Under the pieces are notes generated by a model that worked only from the letters and a program-made list of their open reading frames with translations, was not told where the DNA came from and did not search any database. Positions 1 through 5,650 of a stretch of 12,540 bases of DNA are shown one piece after another. The stretch's first letter is position 1. Each line of letters begins with the position of its first letter. Origin of the DNA: Proteobacteria bacterium UBA6920. Its GTDB lineage: Bacteria > Pseudomonadota > Gammaproteobacteria > SG8-11. Made by a program: the position numbers and the translations under genes. Location of the stretch: contig DKAS01000126.1 in NCBI GenBank assembly GCA_002448875.1, positions 18,713-31,252 of the forward strand, read 5' to 3'.

Positions 1-258
1 ATCTTCCGCGGCGCCCTCGACGTGCGCGCGCGCTGCATCAACACGCCGATGAAAATCGCCGCCGTACGCGCCCTGGCGCAGCTGACCCGCGAGCCGGTGC
101 CGGCGGAAGTGTTGCAGGCCTATGGCTTGAAATCCCTGGCCTTCGGCAAGGACTACATCATCCCCAAACCCTTCGATGCACGTCTCAAAGCCACCGTCTC
201 CGGGGCCGTGGCGCAGGCGGCCATTGCCTCCGGCGTGGCGCGGATCAGCCAGGGCTGA
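1..258 (+). CDS. maeB: NAD(P)-dependent malic enzyme, C-terminal end (partial)
   Basis: These are the last 85 codons of a gene that starts left of the window. Malic enzyme decarboxylates malate to pyruvate in the cytoplasm with NAD(P)H formation, linking the TCA cycle to pyruvate. The fragment matches the end of the bacterial MaeB-type catalytic region: [10 protein letters not shown] at residues 1-10 of the fragment, [13 protein letters not shown] shortly after, then the hallmark [11 protein letters not shown] and an alanine-rich last helix. The frame stops at TGA 256-258, soon after that helix. This is therefore the short form of about 420 residues, without the phosphotransacetylase-like domain fused to E. 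coli MaeB. The gene converges on the rhodanese gene with only 14 bp between them, and I see no terminator hairpin there. Family assignment is firm. NAD versus NADP preference cannot be read from this piece. Confidence 0.9.
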   Translation: MFRGALDVRARCINTPMKIAAVRALAQLTREPVPAEVLQAYGLKSLAFGKDYIIPKPFDARLKATVSGAVAQAAIASGVARISQG

Positions 259-272
259 CGCGCCCCGCCATC

Positions 273-656
273 TCAGTCGGCTTTGATCTGCCGCCGCCAG
301 GCGTCCATGCCGCCCTGCAGGTTGTAGAGATTGCTGTAACCGGCATCCAGCAGGGTGCGGGCCGCCCAATTGGCCATCGGGCCGCTTTTGCAGTAGAGAT
401 AGATGGGCGCGGATTTATCGGCGGGGAACTTGTCGAGATTGCTGCCGATGCGATAGAAGGGGATGAACTGGTCGGTGCCCGGAATATGCTCCTGTTCGGG
501 CACATGCACGTCCACCAGCAGAATATCCTGGCTTTGCAGCAAGCGTTGCAGAGCCGGTGCCTCGATCAACTGCAAACGCTCCGGCCGGGTAAAACCGCAG
601 CCGGACAGCGACAGCCAGGCCAGCAGCGGCAATCCCCAGTGCCATCCTTTGCGCAT
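273..656 (-). CDS. Rhodanese-like domain lipoprotein
   Basis: This 127-residue protein has a lipoprotein signal: a short basic start, a hydrophobic stretch and the lipobox LSGC with Cys20 as the lipidation site. A single rhodanese domain fills residues about 28-125. The conserved elements are LLVDVHVPEQEHIPGT (47-61, the usual DVR...E...HI motif with His for Arg), the putative active-site Cys89 in YLYCKSGPMAN, and the closing NLQGGMDAWR. Rhodaneses carry sulfur as a Cys persulfide. The loop here, CKSGPM, has the six-residue length of sulfurtransferases. The likely location is the periplasmic face of a membrane. The gene starts 11 nt after the hemE stop on the same strand, so the two are probably cotranscribed. 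The ribosome site is weak (GACGG), which suggests translational coupling to hemE. The physiological sulfur donor and acceptor are unknown. Confidence 0.85.
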   Translation of the reverse strand: MRKGWHWGLPLLAWLSLSGCGFTRPERLQLIEAPALQRLLQSQDILLVDVHVPEQEHIPGTDQFIPFYRIGSNLDKFPADKSAPIYLYCKSGPMANWAARTLLDAGYSNLYNLQGGMDAWRRQIKAD

Positions 657-667
657 GTGCCGTCGGA

Positions 668-1732
668 TCAGCCGTGGTACGGCCGGCTCAGCTCGTGCAC
701 CGCCGCGACGAAAGCGGCGGCATGCTCCGGTTCCACATGCTGGTGGATACCGTGCCCCAGATTGAACACGTGGCCGCTGCCCTTGCCGTAATCGGCCAGG
801 ATCGCGGCAACCTCTTCGCGTATGCGTTGCGGCGACGCATACAGCACCGACGGATCCATATTGCCCTGCAGCGCCACTTTGCTTCCTACCCGTCGACGCG
901 CTTCGCCGATGGTGATGGTCCAGTCCAGCCCCAGCGCGTCGCAGCCGGTGGCTGCCATGTCTTCCAGCCAGGCACCACCGCCCTTGGTGAACAGGATTAC
1001 CGGCACCTTGCGGCCCTGGGCCTCACGGGTAAGACCGGCGACAATCTGCGCCATGTAGTGCAAAGAGAAGTTGCGGTAGTCCCGCGGCGTGAGAATCCCG
1101 CCCCAGGTATCGAAAATCATCAGTGCCTGGGCACCCGCGGCCACCTGGGCATTGAGGTAGGCGGTCACCGCGCGCGCTACGGTTTCCAGCAGGCTGTGCA
1201 TCACCTGCGGCGCGTCATACAGCATCTTTTTAACATAGGAGTACTCCTTGGAACCACCGCCTTCCACCATGTAGGTGGCCAGGGTCCAGGGACTGCCGGA
1301 AAAGCCGATCAAGGGCACGCGACCGTCCAGTTCGCGACGGATGGTACGCACCGCGTCCATCACATAACGCAGTTCGCCTTCGGGATCGGGTACGCCGAGG
1401 CGGGCTACATCCTGCGCCGAACGCACCGGCTTGCTGAACACCGGGCCTTCACCCTGGGTGAACGACAGGCCCAGCCCCATGGCATCGGGAACCGTAAGAA
1501 TATCGGAGAACAGGATGGCGGCATCCAGCGGAAAGCGATCCAGGGGCTGCAGGGTGACTTCGCAGGCCAGTTCGGGATTTTTACATAAATCCATGAAGCT
1601 GCCGGCCTTGGTGCGAGTAGCCCGGTATTCCGGCAGGTAACGGCCCGCCTGCCGCATCATCCATACCGGTGTATAGTCCACCGGCTGCTTGAGTAACGCC
1701 CGCAAAAACCTGTCGTTTTTCAACTCGCTCAT
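668..1732 (-). CDS. hemE: Uroporphyrinogen III decarboxylase
   Basis: HemE removes the four acetate carboxyls of uroporphyrinogen III to give coproporphyrinogen III, a cytoplasmic step of haem synthesis. Both family signatures are present: [16 protein letters not shown] (22-37) and [20 protein letters not shown] (143-162). Expected active-site residues are visible: Arg27 and Arg31, Asp77 in FSDILT, Tyr154, the FDTWGG loop (207-212) and His327 in NLGHGI. The frame is open 25 codons further upstream, but I start at the ATG at 1732. That start gives MSELKNDRF and 354 residues, the usual length of the family, and it has an AGGGA ribosome site about 5 nt upstream (1742-1738). The rhodanese lipoprotein gene follows 11 nt downstream. 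The protein is complete and nothing looks damaged. Confidence 0.98.
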   Translation of the reverse strand: MSELKNDRFLRALLKQPVDYTPVWMMRQAGRYLPEYRATRTKAGSFMDLCKNPELACEVTLQPLDRFPLDAAILFSDILTVPDAMGLGLSFTQGEGPVFSKPVRSAQDVARLGVPDPEGELRYVMDAVRTIRRELDGRVPLIGFSGSPWTLATYMVEGGGSKEYSYVKKMLYDAPQVMHSLLETVARAVTAYLNAQVAAGAQALMIFDTWGGILTPRDYRNFSLHYMAQIVAGLTREAQGRKVPVILFTKGGGAWLEDMAATGCDALGLDWTITIGEARRRVGSKVALQGNMDPSVLYASPQRIREEVAAILADYGKGSGHVFNLGHGIHQHVEPEHAAAFVAAVHELSRPYHG

Positions 1733-2028
1733 GTAAGTCCCTATAAGGCTCGCGTGAAAATGGCTTGGCTCGGTACAGCGCCGACAGTGGCCGCCCCGCA
1801 ACCGCAAGGAGCGCAGTGTACCATATCCCCGTTGGGCCGGCAGCGCGGCCCGGCCGCGCCATAGAAAGTGTCATCTACGGATGCTAATATGCCCCGTCCC
1901 GACCCCGGCAGGGTACGGAGACGATCGGGAAACAGGTGACTTTATTAGTGTTGTTCTTAAAGTAGTCAGTCGCGGGGCGCCAACGGCGCGAGACCGGCAA
2001 CGGCTGCCGTCGCAGGAGTGACTAGCGC
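1733..2028. other. Divergent intergenic region hemE / uppP
   Basis: No gene is visible in these 296 bases. The region holds the promoters of the two divergent genes, but neither has a strong textbook sigma70 site. On the minus strand TACACTGC (1820-1813) is a possible hemE -10 region without a good -35. Three short perfect hairpins occur. GGGCCG/CGGCCC (1834-1851) lies on the hemE side. GCGCC/GGCGC (1977-1989) and CGGCA/TGCCG (1995-2009) stand back to back just before the uppP ribosome site. An AT-rich stretch at 1940-1965 is the most likely place for a uppP promoter, but I cannot define hexamers there. Confidence 0.5.
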
Positions 2029-2823
2029 ATGGATCTGATCCTACTGTTCAAAGCCCTGATCATGGGTATCGTCGAGGGCTTGACCGAATTCCTTCCCGTG
2101 TCCTCCACCGGCCACCTGATCATCGCCGGCCAGGCGATAGACTTCACCGGCGACGCAGCCAACGCTTTCGAAATCGTCATTCAGCTGGGCGCCATTCTCG
2201 GTGTGGCCTGGGATTATCGCCAGCGGCTGGCACGCGTGGTTCGCGGCTGGCGACAGCCGCTGGAACAGCGCTTCGTGCTCAACCTGTTCATCGCTTTTCT
2301 GCCGGCGGCCATCCTCGGCCTGTTGTTTCACCACCAGATCAAGACCTATCTGTTCAGCTCTTTCACCGTGGCCATCGCCCTGATCGCCGGCGGCATCGCC
2401 ATCCTGATCATTGAGCGCCTGCCCCTGAGCAACCGGGTCAGCGAAGTGGACAGCATGCAACCGCTGGATGCGCTCAAAGTCGGCATCGCCCAGACCTTTT
2501 CCCTGATCCCCGGCGTGTCCCGCGCCGGCGCCACCATCATGGGTGGCCTGCTCACCGGTCTGAATCGCACCGCTGCCACCGAGTTTTCGTTTTTCCTGGC
2601 GATGCCGGTCATGGTGGCCGCCACCGGCTATGAAGTGTACAAGGATTCCGCCGCCCTGCTGGCCGGCGATTTGCGTGTGCTGGCGGTGGGATTCATTACC
2701 TCTTTCTTTACCGCCCTGATCGTGGTCAAGGTTTTTCTGCGCTACGTTTCCCGACACGATTTCAGCGTCTTCGCCTGGTATCGCATCATCTTCGGCGCAC
2801 TGGTACTTTATCTCGCCTGGTAA
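2029..2823 (+). CDS. uppP: Undecaprenyl-diphosphate phosphatase (BacA family)
   Basis: UppP dephosphorylates undecaprenyl diphosphate to regenerate the lipid carrier for peptidoglycan and other envelope polymers. Loss usually causes bacitracin sensitivity. The 264-residue integral membrane protein has the two family motifs. The first is VEGLTEFLPVSSTGHLI (15-31, with Glu16, Glu20, Ser26 and His29). The second is PGVSRAGATIMGGLLTG (161-177, with Arg165), which matches the catalytic Arg of E. coli BacA. Hydrophobic segments fall at about 1-30, 48-62, 84-101, 108-128, 185-200, 215-238 and 246-263. The ATG has a good ribosome site, AGGAG at 2014-2018, ten bases upstream. The gene appears to stand alone: it is divergent from hemE and followed by a strong hairpin. 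It is complete and typical. Confidence 0.97.
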   Translation: MDLILLFKALIMGIVEGLTEFLPVSSTGHLIIAGQAIDFTGDAANAFEIVIQLGAILGVAWDYRQRLARVVRGWRQPLEQRFVLNLFIAFLPAAILGLLFHHQIKTYLFSSFTVAIALIAGGIAILIIERLPLSNRVSEVDSMQPLDALKVGIAQTFSLIPGVSRAGATIMGGLLTGLNRTAATEFSFFLAMPVMVAATGYEVYKDSAALLAGDLRVLAVGFITSFFTALIVVKVFLRYVSRHDFSVFAWYRIIFGALVLYLAW

Positions 2824-2829
2824 GCTGGC

Positions 2830-2863
2830 GCCGCTGATATCGCACTGCTGGTGCGTCAGCGGC
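2830..2863 (+). terminator. Hairpin downstream of uppP, probable terminator
   Basis: The arms GCCGCTGA (2830-2837) and TCAGCGGC (2856-2863) are perfect complements. Inside them CGCAC (2841-2845) pairs with GTGCG (2851-2855) around the loop TGCTG, with a three-base bulge on the 5' side. The stem begins six bases after the uppP stop. No T-run follows, so it may be a Rho-assisted terminator or an mRNA 3' stabiliser rather than a classical intrinsic terminator. Confidence 0.55.
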
Positions 2864-2913
2864 ACCGCCGGACACCGCCACTCACCGCCGGCGAACCGCA
2901 ACCTTAAACGTTC

Positions 2914-2941
2914 TTGCCAGCCAACGCCATTGCTGTAAGAT
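2914..2941 (+). promoter_or_regulatory. Sigma70-type promoter of the AraC/GyrI regulator gene
   Basis: TTGCCA (2914-2919, five of six to the -35 consensus) and TAAGAT (2936-2941, four of six to the -10) are separated by 16 bp. Predicted initiation is near 2948, about 48 nt before the ATG at 2996. The position fits well. It is read by eye only. Confidence 0.5.
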
Positions 2942-2953
2942 ACCGGCGCCGCA

Positions 2954-2965
2954 CCCACCGGTGGG
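2954..2965. promoter_or_regulatory. 12-bp palindrome, candidate operator
   Basis: CCCACCGGTGGG is a perfect palindrome at about +6 to +17 from the predicted start of transcription of the regulator gene. That is a position where a bound protein would block early elongation. It could be an operator for an unidentified repressor. AraC-family proteins usually bind direct rather than inverted repeats, so self-binding by the gene product is uncertain. Confidence 0.35.
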
Positions 2966-2995
2966 CGTATTTTCTACGGAGCGCTGTATCGCTTT

Positions 2996-3859
2996 ATGGC
3001 TTCCCCCACCACCGCAAATCGCTACCAGGAGCGGATAAACCTGGCGCTGTCCTTTATCCATGACAATATCGATCAACCACTGAGCCTGGACAAACTGGCG
3101 GAAATCTCCCATTTGTCGGCGTTTCATTTTCACCGCCTGTTCAAGACCTTCGTCGGCGAAAATCTCAACCACTATGTGCGCCGCCTGCGCCTGGAGCGCG
3201 GCGCGTTTCGCCTGCGCTACACCCGCGACCCGGTGCATGAAATCGCCAGCCAGTGTGGGTATTCCACGGTACCGGCATTCACCCGGGCGTTCAGCCAGGC
3301 CTACGGTACTCCACCGTCGAACTACCGGATGGCACCAACCACGCCCGCGGCACAGGAGTCTTGGTCCGGTACCGCCGCCAACACGAGCGTGCCCGCCAAC
3401 GAGATCGTGGATTTCCCACGACGCAAGGTCGTGTATGTACGCCGCTCCGGTCGTTACGACCACGCCGCGCAGCAAGCCTGGGCGGCGCTTGGCGCCTATG
3501 CCGGTTCACGCGGGCTGTTTACCGCCGACAGCTGGCAAGTGGGCGTCACTTACGACAGCCCGGTCATTACCGACGAAGATCTGGTGCGCTACGAAGCCTG
3601 CATCACCGTCGACGACAGCGTACGCGCCAGCGGCGAATTCGGCACCCGTTATTTACATGCCGGTCCGTATTGTGTATTCCACGTCACCGGTCGCTACCAG
3701 GATCTGTGGCAAGCCTACGCGGCGATTTACGGTACCTGGGTGAAATCCTTCGCCGGCCGGCTGGCCAATGCACCGGGCCTGGCGCTGTATCGCGATACCC
3801 ACTCGGCATCGCCAATTAAGCACATAGACATCTGCATCCCGATCGAACATCCACCGTAA
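2996..3859 (+). CDS. AraC-family regulator with GyrI-like effector domain
   Basis: This 287-residue protein has an N-terminal AraC/XylS DNA-binding domain (about 12-111) with two helix-turn-helix units. The first is DKLAEISHLSAFHFHRLFK (32-50). The second is VHEIASQCGYSTVPAFTRAF (80-99), followed by the typical YGTPPSNYR. A linker follows, then a GyrI-like (BacEfBD) effector domain at about 136-285, containing YVRRSGRYDHA and Glu200 in DEDLVRYEACITV, the acidic position used for ligand binding in this fold. This is the Rob-like domain order, found in one-component regulators that sense cationic or lipophilic small molecules or adapt to antibiotics. The ligand and target genes are unknown. The ribosome site ACGGAG (2976-2981) lies 14 nt before the ATG, rather far. 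No better in-frame start exists. The gene is flanked by its own promoter and by the amt regulatory region, so it is probably monocistronic. Confidence 0.92.
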   Translation: MASPTTANRYQERINLALSFIHDNIDQPLSLDKLAEISHLSAFHFHRLFKTFVGENLNHYVRRLRLERGAFRLRYTRDPVHEIASQCGYSTVPAFTRAFSQAYGTPPSNYRMAPTTPAAQESWSGTAANTSVPANEIVDFPRRKVVYVRRSGRYDHAAQQAWAALGAYAGSRGLFTADSWQVGVTYDSPVITDEDLVRYEACITVDDSVRASGEFGTRYLHAGPYCVFHVTGRYQDLWQAYAAIYGTWVKSFAGRLANAPGLALYRDTHSASPIKHIDICIPIEHPP

Positions 3860-3899
3860 TCACCGCCGCGTCTGCGTGCCGTAGCGCCCCATCGCCGGC

Positions 3900-3914
3900 G
3901 CACGAATATAGTGC
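3900..3914. promoter_or_regulatory. NtrC-like enhancer site 1 of amt
   Basis: The dyad GCAC-N7-GTGC (3900-3914) reads GCACTATATTCGTGC on the minus strand. That differs at one of 15 positions from the strong NtrC site GCACTATATTGGTGC that I recall upstream of enteric glnA. Its centre (3907) is about 130 bp before the predicted sigma54 start site. The neighbouring gene, an ammonium transporter, is a classic NtrC target. Confidence 0.65.
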
Positions 3915-3931
3915 GCGCGCCTCCGGTGCGC

Positions 3932-3946
3932 GCCTCAACATGGTGC
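3932..3946. promoter_or_regulatory. NtrC-like enhancer site 2 of amt
   Basis: GCCTCAACATGGTGC agrees at 13 of 15 positions with GCACCAACATGGTGC, the second NtrC site of enteric glnA as I remember it. Its centre (3939) is exactly 32 bp from that of site 1, three helical turns. This is the spacing of the paired glnA enhancer that lets two NtrC dimers cooperate. Confidence 0.6.
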
Positions 3947-4010
3947 GAAGTTTCTCGTTCAAACTTTCTCCGCGCATATAAGCCACTGTATCTATTGAAT
4001 ATATGCAACA

Positions 4011-4026
4011 CGGCACGCCGCCTGCT
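4011..4026 (+). promoter_or_regulatory. Sigma54 (RpoN) promoter of amt
   Basis: CGGCACG-N4-CTGCT matches the -24/-12 consensus TGGCACG-N4-TTGCW. The essential GG (4012-4013) and GC (4024-4025) have the required 12-bp offset, and the two mismatches are T-to-C changes outside these doublets. Predicted initiation is near 4037, putting the two NtrC-like sites at about -130 and -98. The AT-rich DNA between about 3975 and 4008 could bend to bring the enhancer to the polymerase. Confidence 0.6.
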
Positions 4027-4036
4027 ATGTACCGGT

Positions 4037-4194
4037 CGGAACGCTGTCTGATTTTGCTTGCACGAGCCACTGCCCGCACGGGCGATGAGCAAGCGATATT
4101 GCGCGGCGATGGTAGCAAGCGGTACGTGCCAACACCGATGGCGGTGGCGGCACCTGCGTAACAGGTTTCTGGAACGGGTAACGAGGATAGAATC
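4037..4194 (+). other. Structured 5' leader of amt mRNA
   Basis: About 158 nt separate the predicted sigma54 start from the amt ATG, and they hold no gene. GCTTGC (4056-4061) can pair with either of two copies of GCAAGC (4089-4094 and 4115-4120). These copies sit in an imperfect direct repeat, GGCGATG-AGCAAGCG (4081-4095) and GGCGATG-GT-AGCAAGCG (4105-4121). Further on, GTGCC/GGCAC with inner CACCG/CGGTG forms a hairpin at 4126-4153, and ACCTG/CAGGT forms another right behind it, overlapping the first by two bases. It resembles no riboswitch class known to me. The ribosome site GAGG (4183-4186) lies outside these stems. Confidence 0.4.
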
Positions 4195-5571
4195 ATGATT
4201 AGTCTATTGCGGCAATTTTTCATAACACTTGGATTGACGGCGTGTTTGCTGGTGGGCGCGAACGCTCTGGCCGATGACGCCCCCGCAGCGCAACCGGCGA
4301 CGGAAGCGGCAGCGGAAGCTCCGGCGCCGACGGCAAACAGCGGCGATACCGCCTGGATGCTGACTTCCACCGCTCTGGTTCTGATGATGACGATTCCCGG
4401 CCTGGCCCTGTTTTACGGCGGCATGGTGCGGGTGAAAAACGTGCTGTCGGTAATGATGCAGACCATGGCCATTACCGGCCTGATCACCGTGCTCTGGACC
4501 ATCTACGGTTACAGCCTGGCGTTCAGCACCGCCGGCATGGAGGCCGGGGTGACCAATCTGCACTCCTTTGTCGGCGGCCTGGACAAGATGTTTCTCGCCG
4601 GCATCGGCCTGGACAGCCTGACCGCCACCATCCCCGAATCGGTGTTCGCGACCTTTCAAATGACTTTCGCCATCATTACGCCGGCACTGATCGTCGGCGC
4701 CTTCGCCGAGCGCATGAAATTTTCCGCCATGCTCTGGTTCATGGGCATCTGGTTCACCGTGGTCTATGCACCCATCGCGCACATGGTGTGGAGCGGCGAC
4801 GGCGGCCTGATGTGGGATCTGGGCGTACTGGATTTCGCCGGCGGCACGGTAGTGCACATCAATGCCGGGGTTGCCGGTCTGGTCGCGGCCCTGGTCCTGG
4901 GCAAGCGCGTCGGCTACGGCAAAACTCCGATGCCGCCGCACAGTCTGGCTTTGACCCTGGTCGGCGCGGCCCTGCTGTGGGTGGGCTGGTTCGGCTTTAA
5001 CGCCGGCAGCGCGATCGCCGCCAACGGCACCGCCGGCATGGCGATGCTGGTCACGCAGATCGCCACCGGCGCCGCGGCACTGGGCTGGATGTTCAGCGAG
5101 TGGCTGAGTCACGGCAAACCCAGCGTGCTGGGCATCGCGTCCGGCGCCGTCGCCGGCCTGGTGGCAATCACCCCGGCTTCCGGTTTCGTCGGCCCGATGG
5201 GGGCCCTGGTCATAGGCGCGGTAGCCGGTGCCGGCTGCTTCCTGGCATCGACGAAGATGAAGCGGGCGCTGGGCTATGACGACTCCCTCGACGTATTCGG
5301 CGTGCACGCAATCGGCGGCATCATCGGCGCGCTGCTTACCGGTGTATTCGCCGTCACCAGCCTGGGCGGCTTCAAGGAAGGCATCACCATCGGCAACCAG
5401 TTCATGATTCAGCTCGGCGGCGTGGCCATCACCGTCATCTACACCGCGGTGGTCAGCTATATCATCCTGAAGGTTATCGACATGGTGATAGGTTTGCGCG
5501 TCAGCGACGAACAGGAACAGCAGGGCCTGGATATCTCCCTGCACGACGAACGCGGTTACAACATCGTCTGA
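4195..5571 (+). CDS. amt: Ammonium transporter (Amt/Rh family)
   Basis: Amt is a trimeric inner-membrane channel that takes up ammonium as NH3 plus H+ under nitrogen limitation. The 458-residue product has a cleavable signal peptide (1-26, ending ANALA), an Ala/Pro-rich spacer and then about eleven membrane segments from residue 54 on. Family hallmarks are ALFYGGMVRVKNVLS (71-85), TPALIVGAFAERMKF (162-176), GGTVVHINAG (216-225) with pore His221, and DVFGVHAIGG (366-375) with pore His371. These two residues are the twin-His pair of AmtB. The cytoplasmic tail LRVSDEQEQQGLDISLHDE (434-452) is the region that responds to GlnK binding, so PII control is expected. No glnK lies next to the gene here, which is unusual since amtB is often its partner. 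The ribosome site GAGGA ends 7 nt before the ATG. Nitrogen control is indicated by the NtrC and sigma54 sites upstream. Confidence 0.97.
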   Translation: MISLLRQFFITLGLTACLLVGANALADDAPAAQPATEAAAEAPAPTANSGDTAWMLTSTALVLMMTIPGLALFYGGMVRVKNVLSVMMQTMAITGLITVLWTIYGYSLAFSTAGMEAGVTNLHSFVGGLDKMFLAGIGLDSLTATIPESVFATFQMTFAIITPALIVGAFAERMKFSAMLWFMGIWFTVVYAPIAHMVWSGDGGLMWDLGVLDFAGGTVVHINAGVAGLVAALVLGKRVGYGKTPMPPHSLALTLVGAALLWVGWFGFNAGSAIAANGTAGMAMLVTQIATGAAALGWMFSEWLSHGKPSVLGIASGAVAGLVAITPASGFVGPMGALVIGAVAGAGCFLASTKMKRALGYDDSLDVFGVHAIGGIIGALLTGVFAVTSLGGFKEGITIGNQFMIQLGGVAITVIYTAVVSYIILKVIDMVIGLRVSDEQEQQGLDISLHDERGYNIV

Positions 5572-5595
5572 GCCGCACACCCCATTCACCACTGT

Positions 5596-5635
5596 CCGGC
5601 CGGCGCCAACCCGCAGCAAGCGGGGCGCCGGCCGG
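5596..5635. terminator. Two-way hairpin between converging amt and the c-di-GMP gene
   Basis: A perfect 12-bp GC-only stem pairs CCGGCCGGCGCC (5596-5607) with GGCGCCGGCCGG (5624-5635). An inner CCGC/GCGG pairing (5611-5614 with 5620-5623) closes the loop AGCAA. It sits 24 bp after the amt stop and 15 bp after the stop of the opposing gene, so it can serve both. There is no T-run on either side. Termination would have to rest on stem strength or on Rho. Confidence 0.65.
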
Positions 5636-5650
5636 ATGGCGGCGGATGGA

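Noticed and set aside
674..1588. Open frame opposite to hemE
   Set aside because: hemE is certain on the other strand. The frame has no motif and no ribosome site.
1733..1807. Upstream in-frame start for hemE at 1807
   Set aside because: It would add 25 Arg/His/Cys-rich residues before MSELKNDRF, which is the normal beginning and gives the usual 354 residues.
3911..3933. GCGCGC repeats as a separate regulatory element
   Set aside because: They lie between the two NtrC-like dyads and are self-complementary by composition. No separate role can be argued.
4204..5619. Long open frame on the strand opposite to amt
   Set aside because: It is rich in Gln, His, Asp and Gly in a pattern that mirrors hydrophobic codons of amt, has no domain and no ribosome site. 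It is a by-product of high GC.
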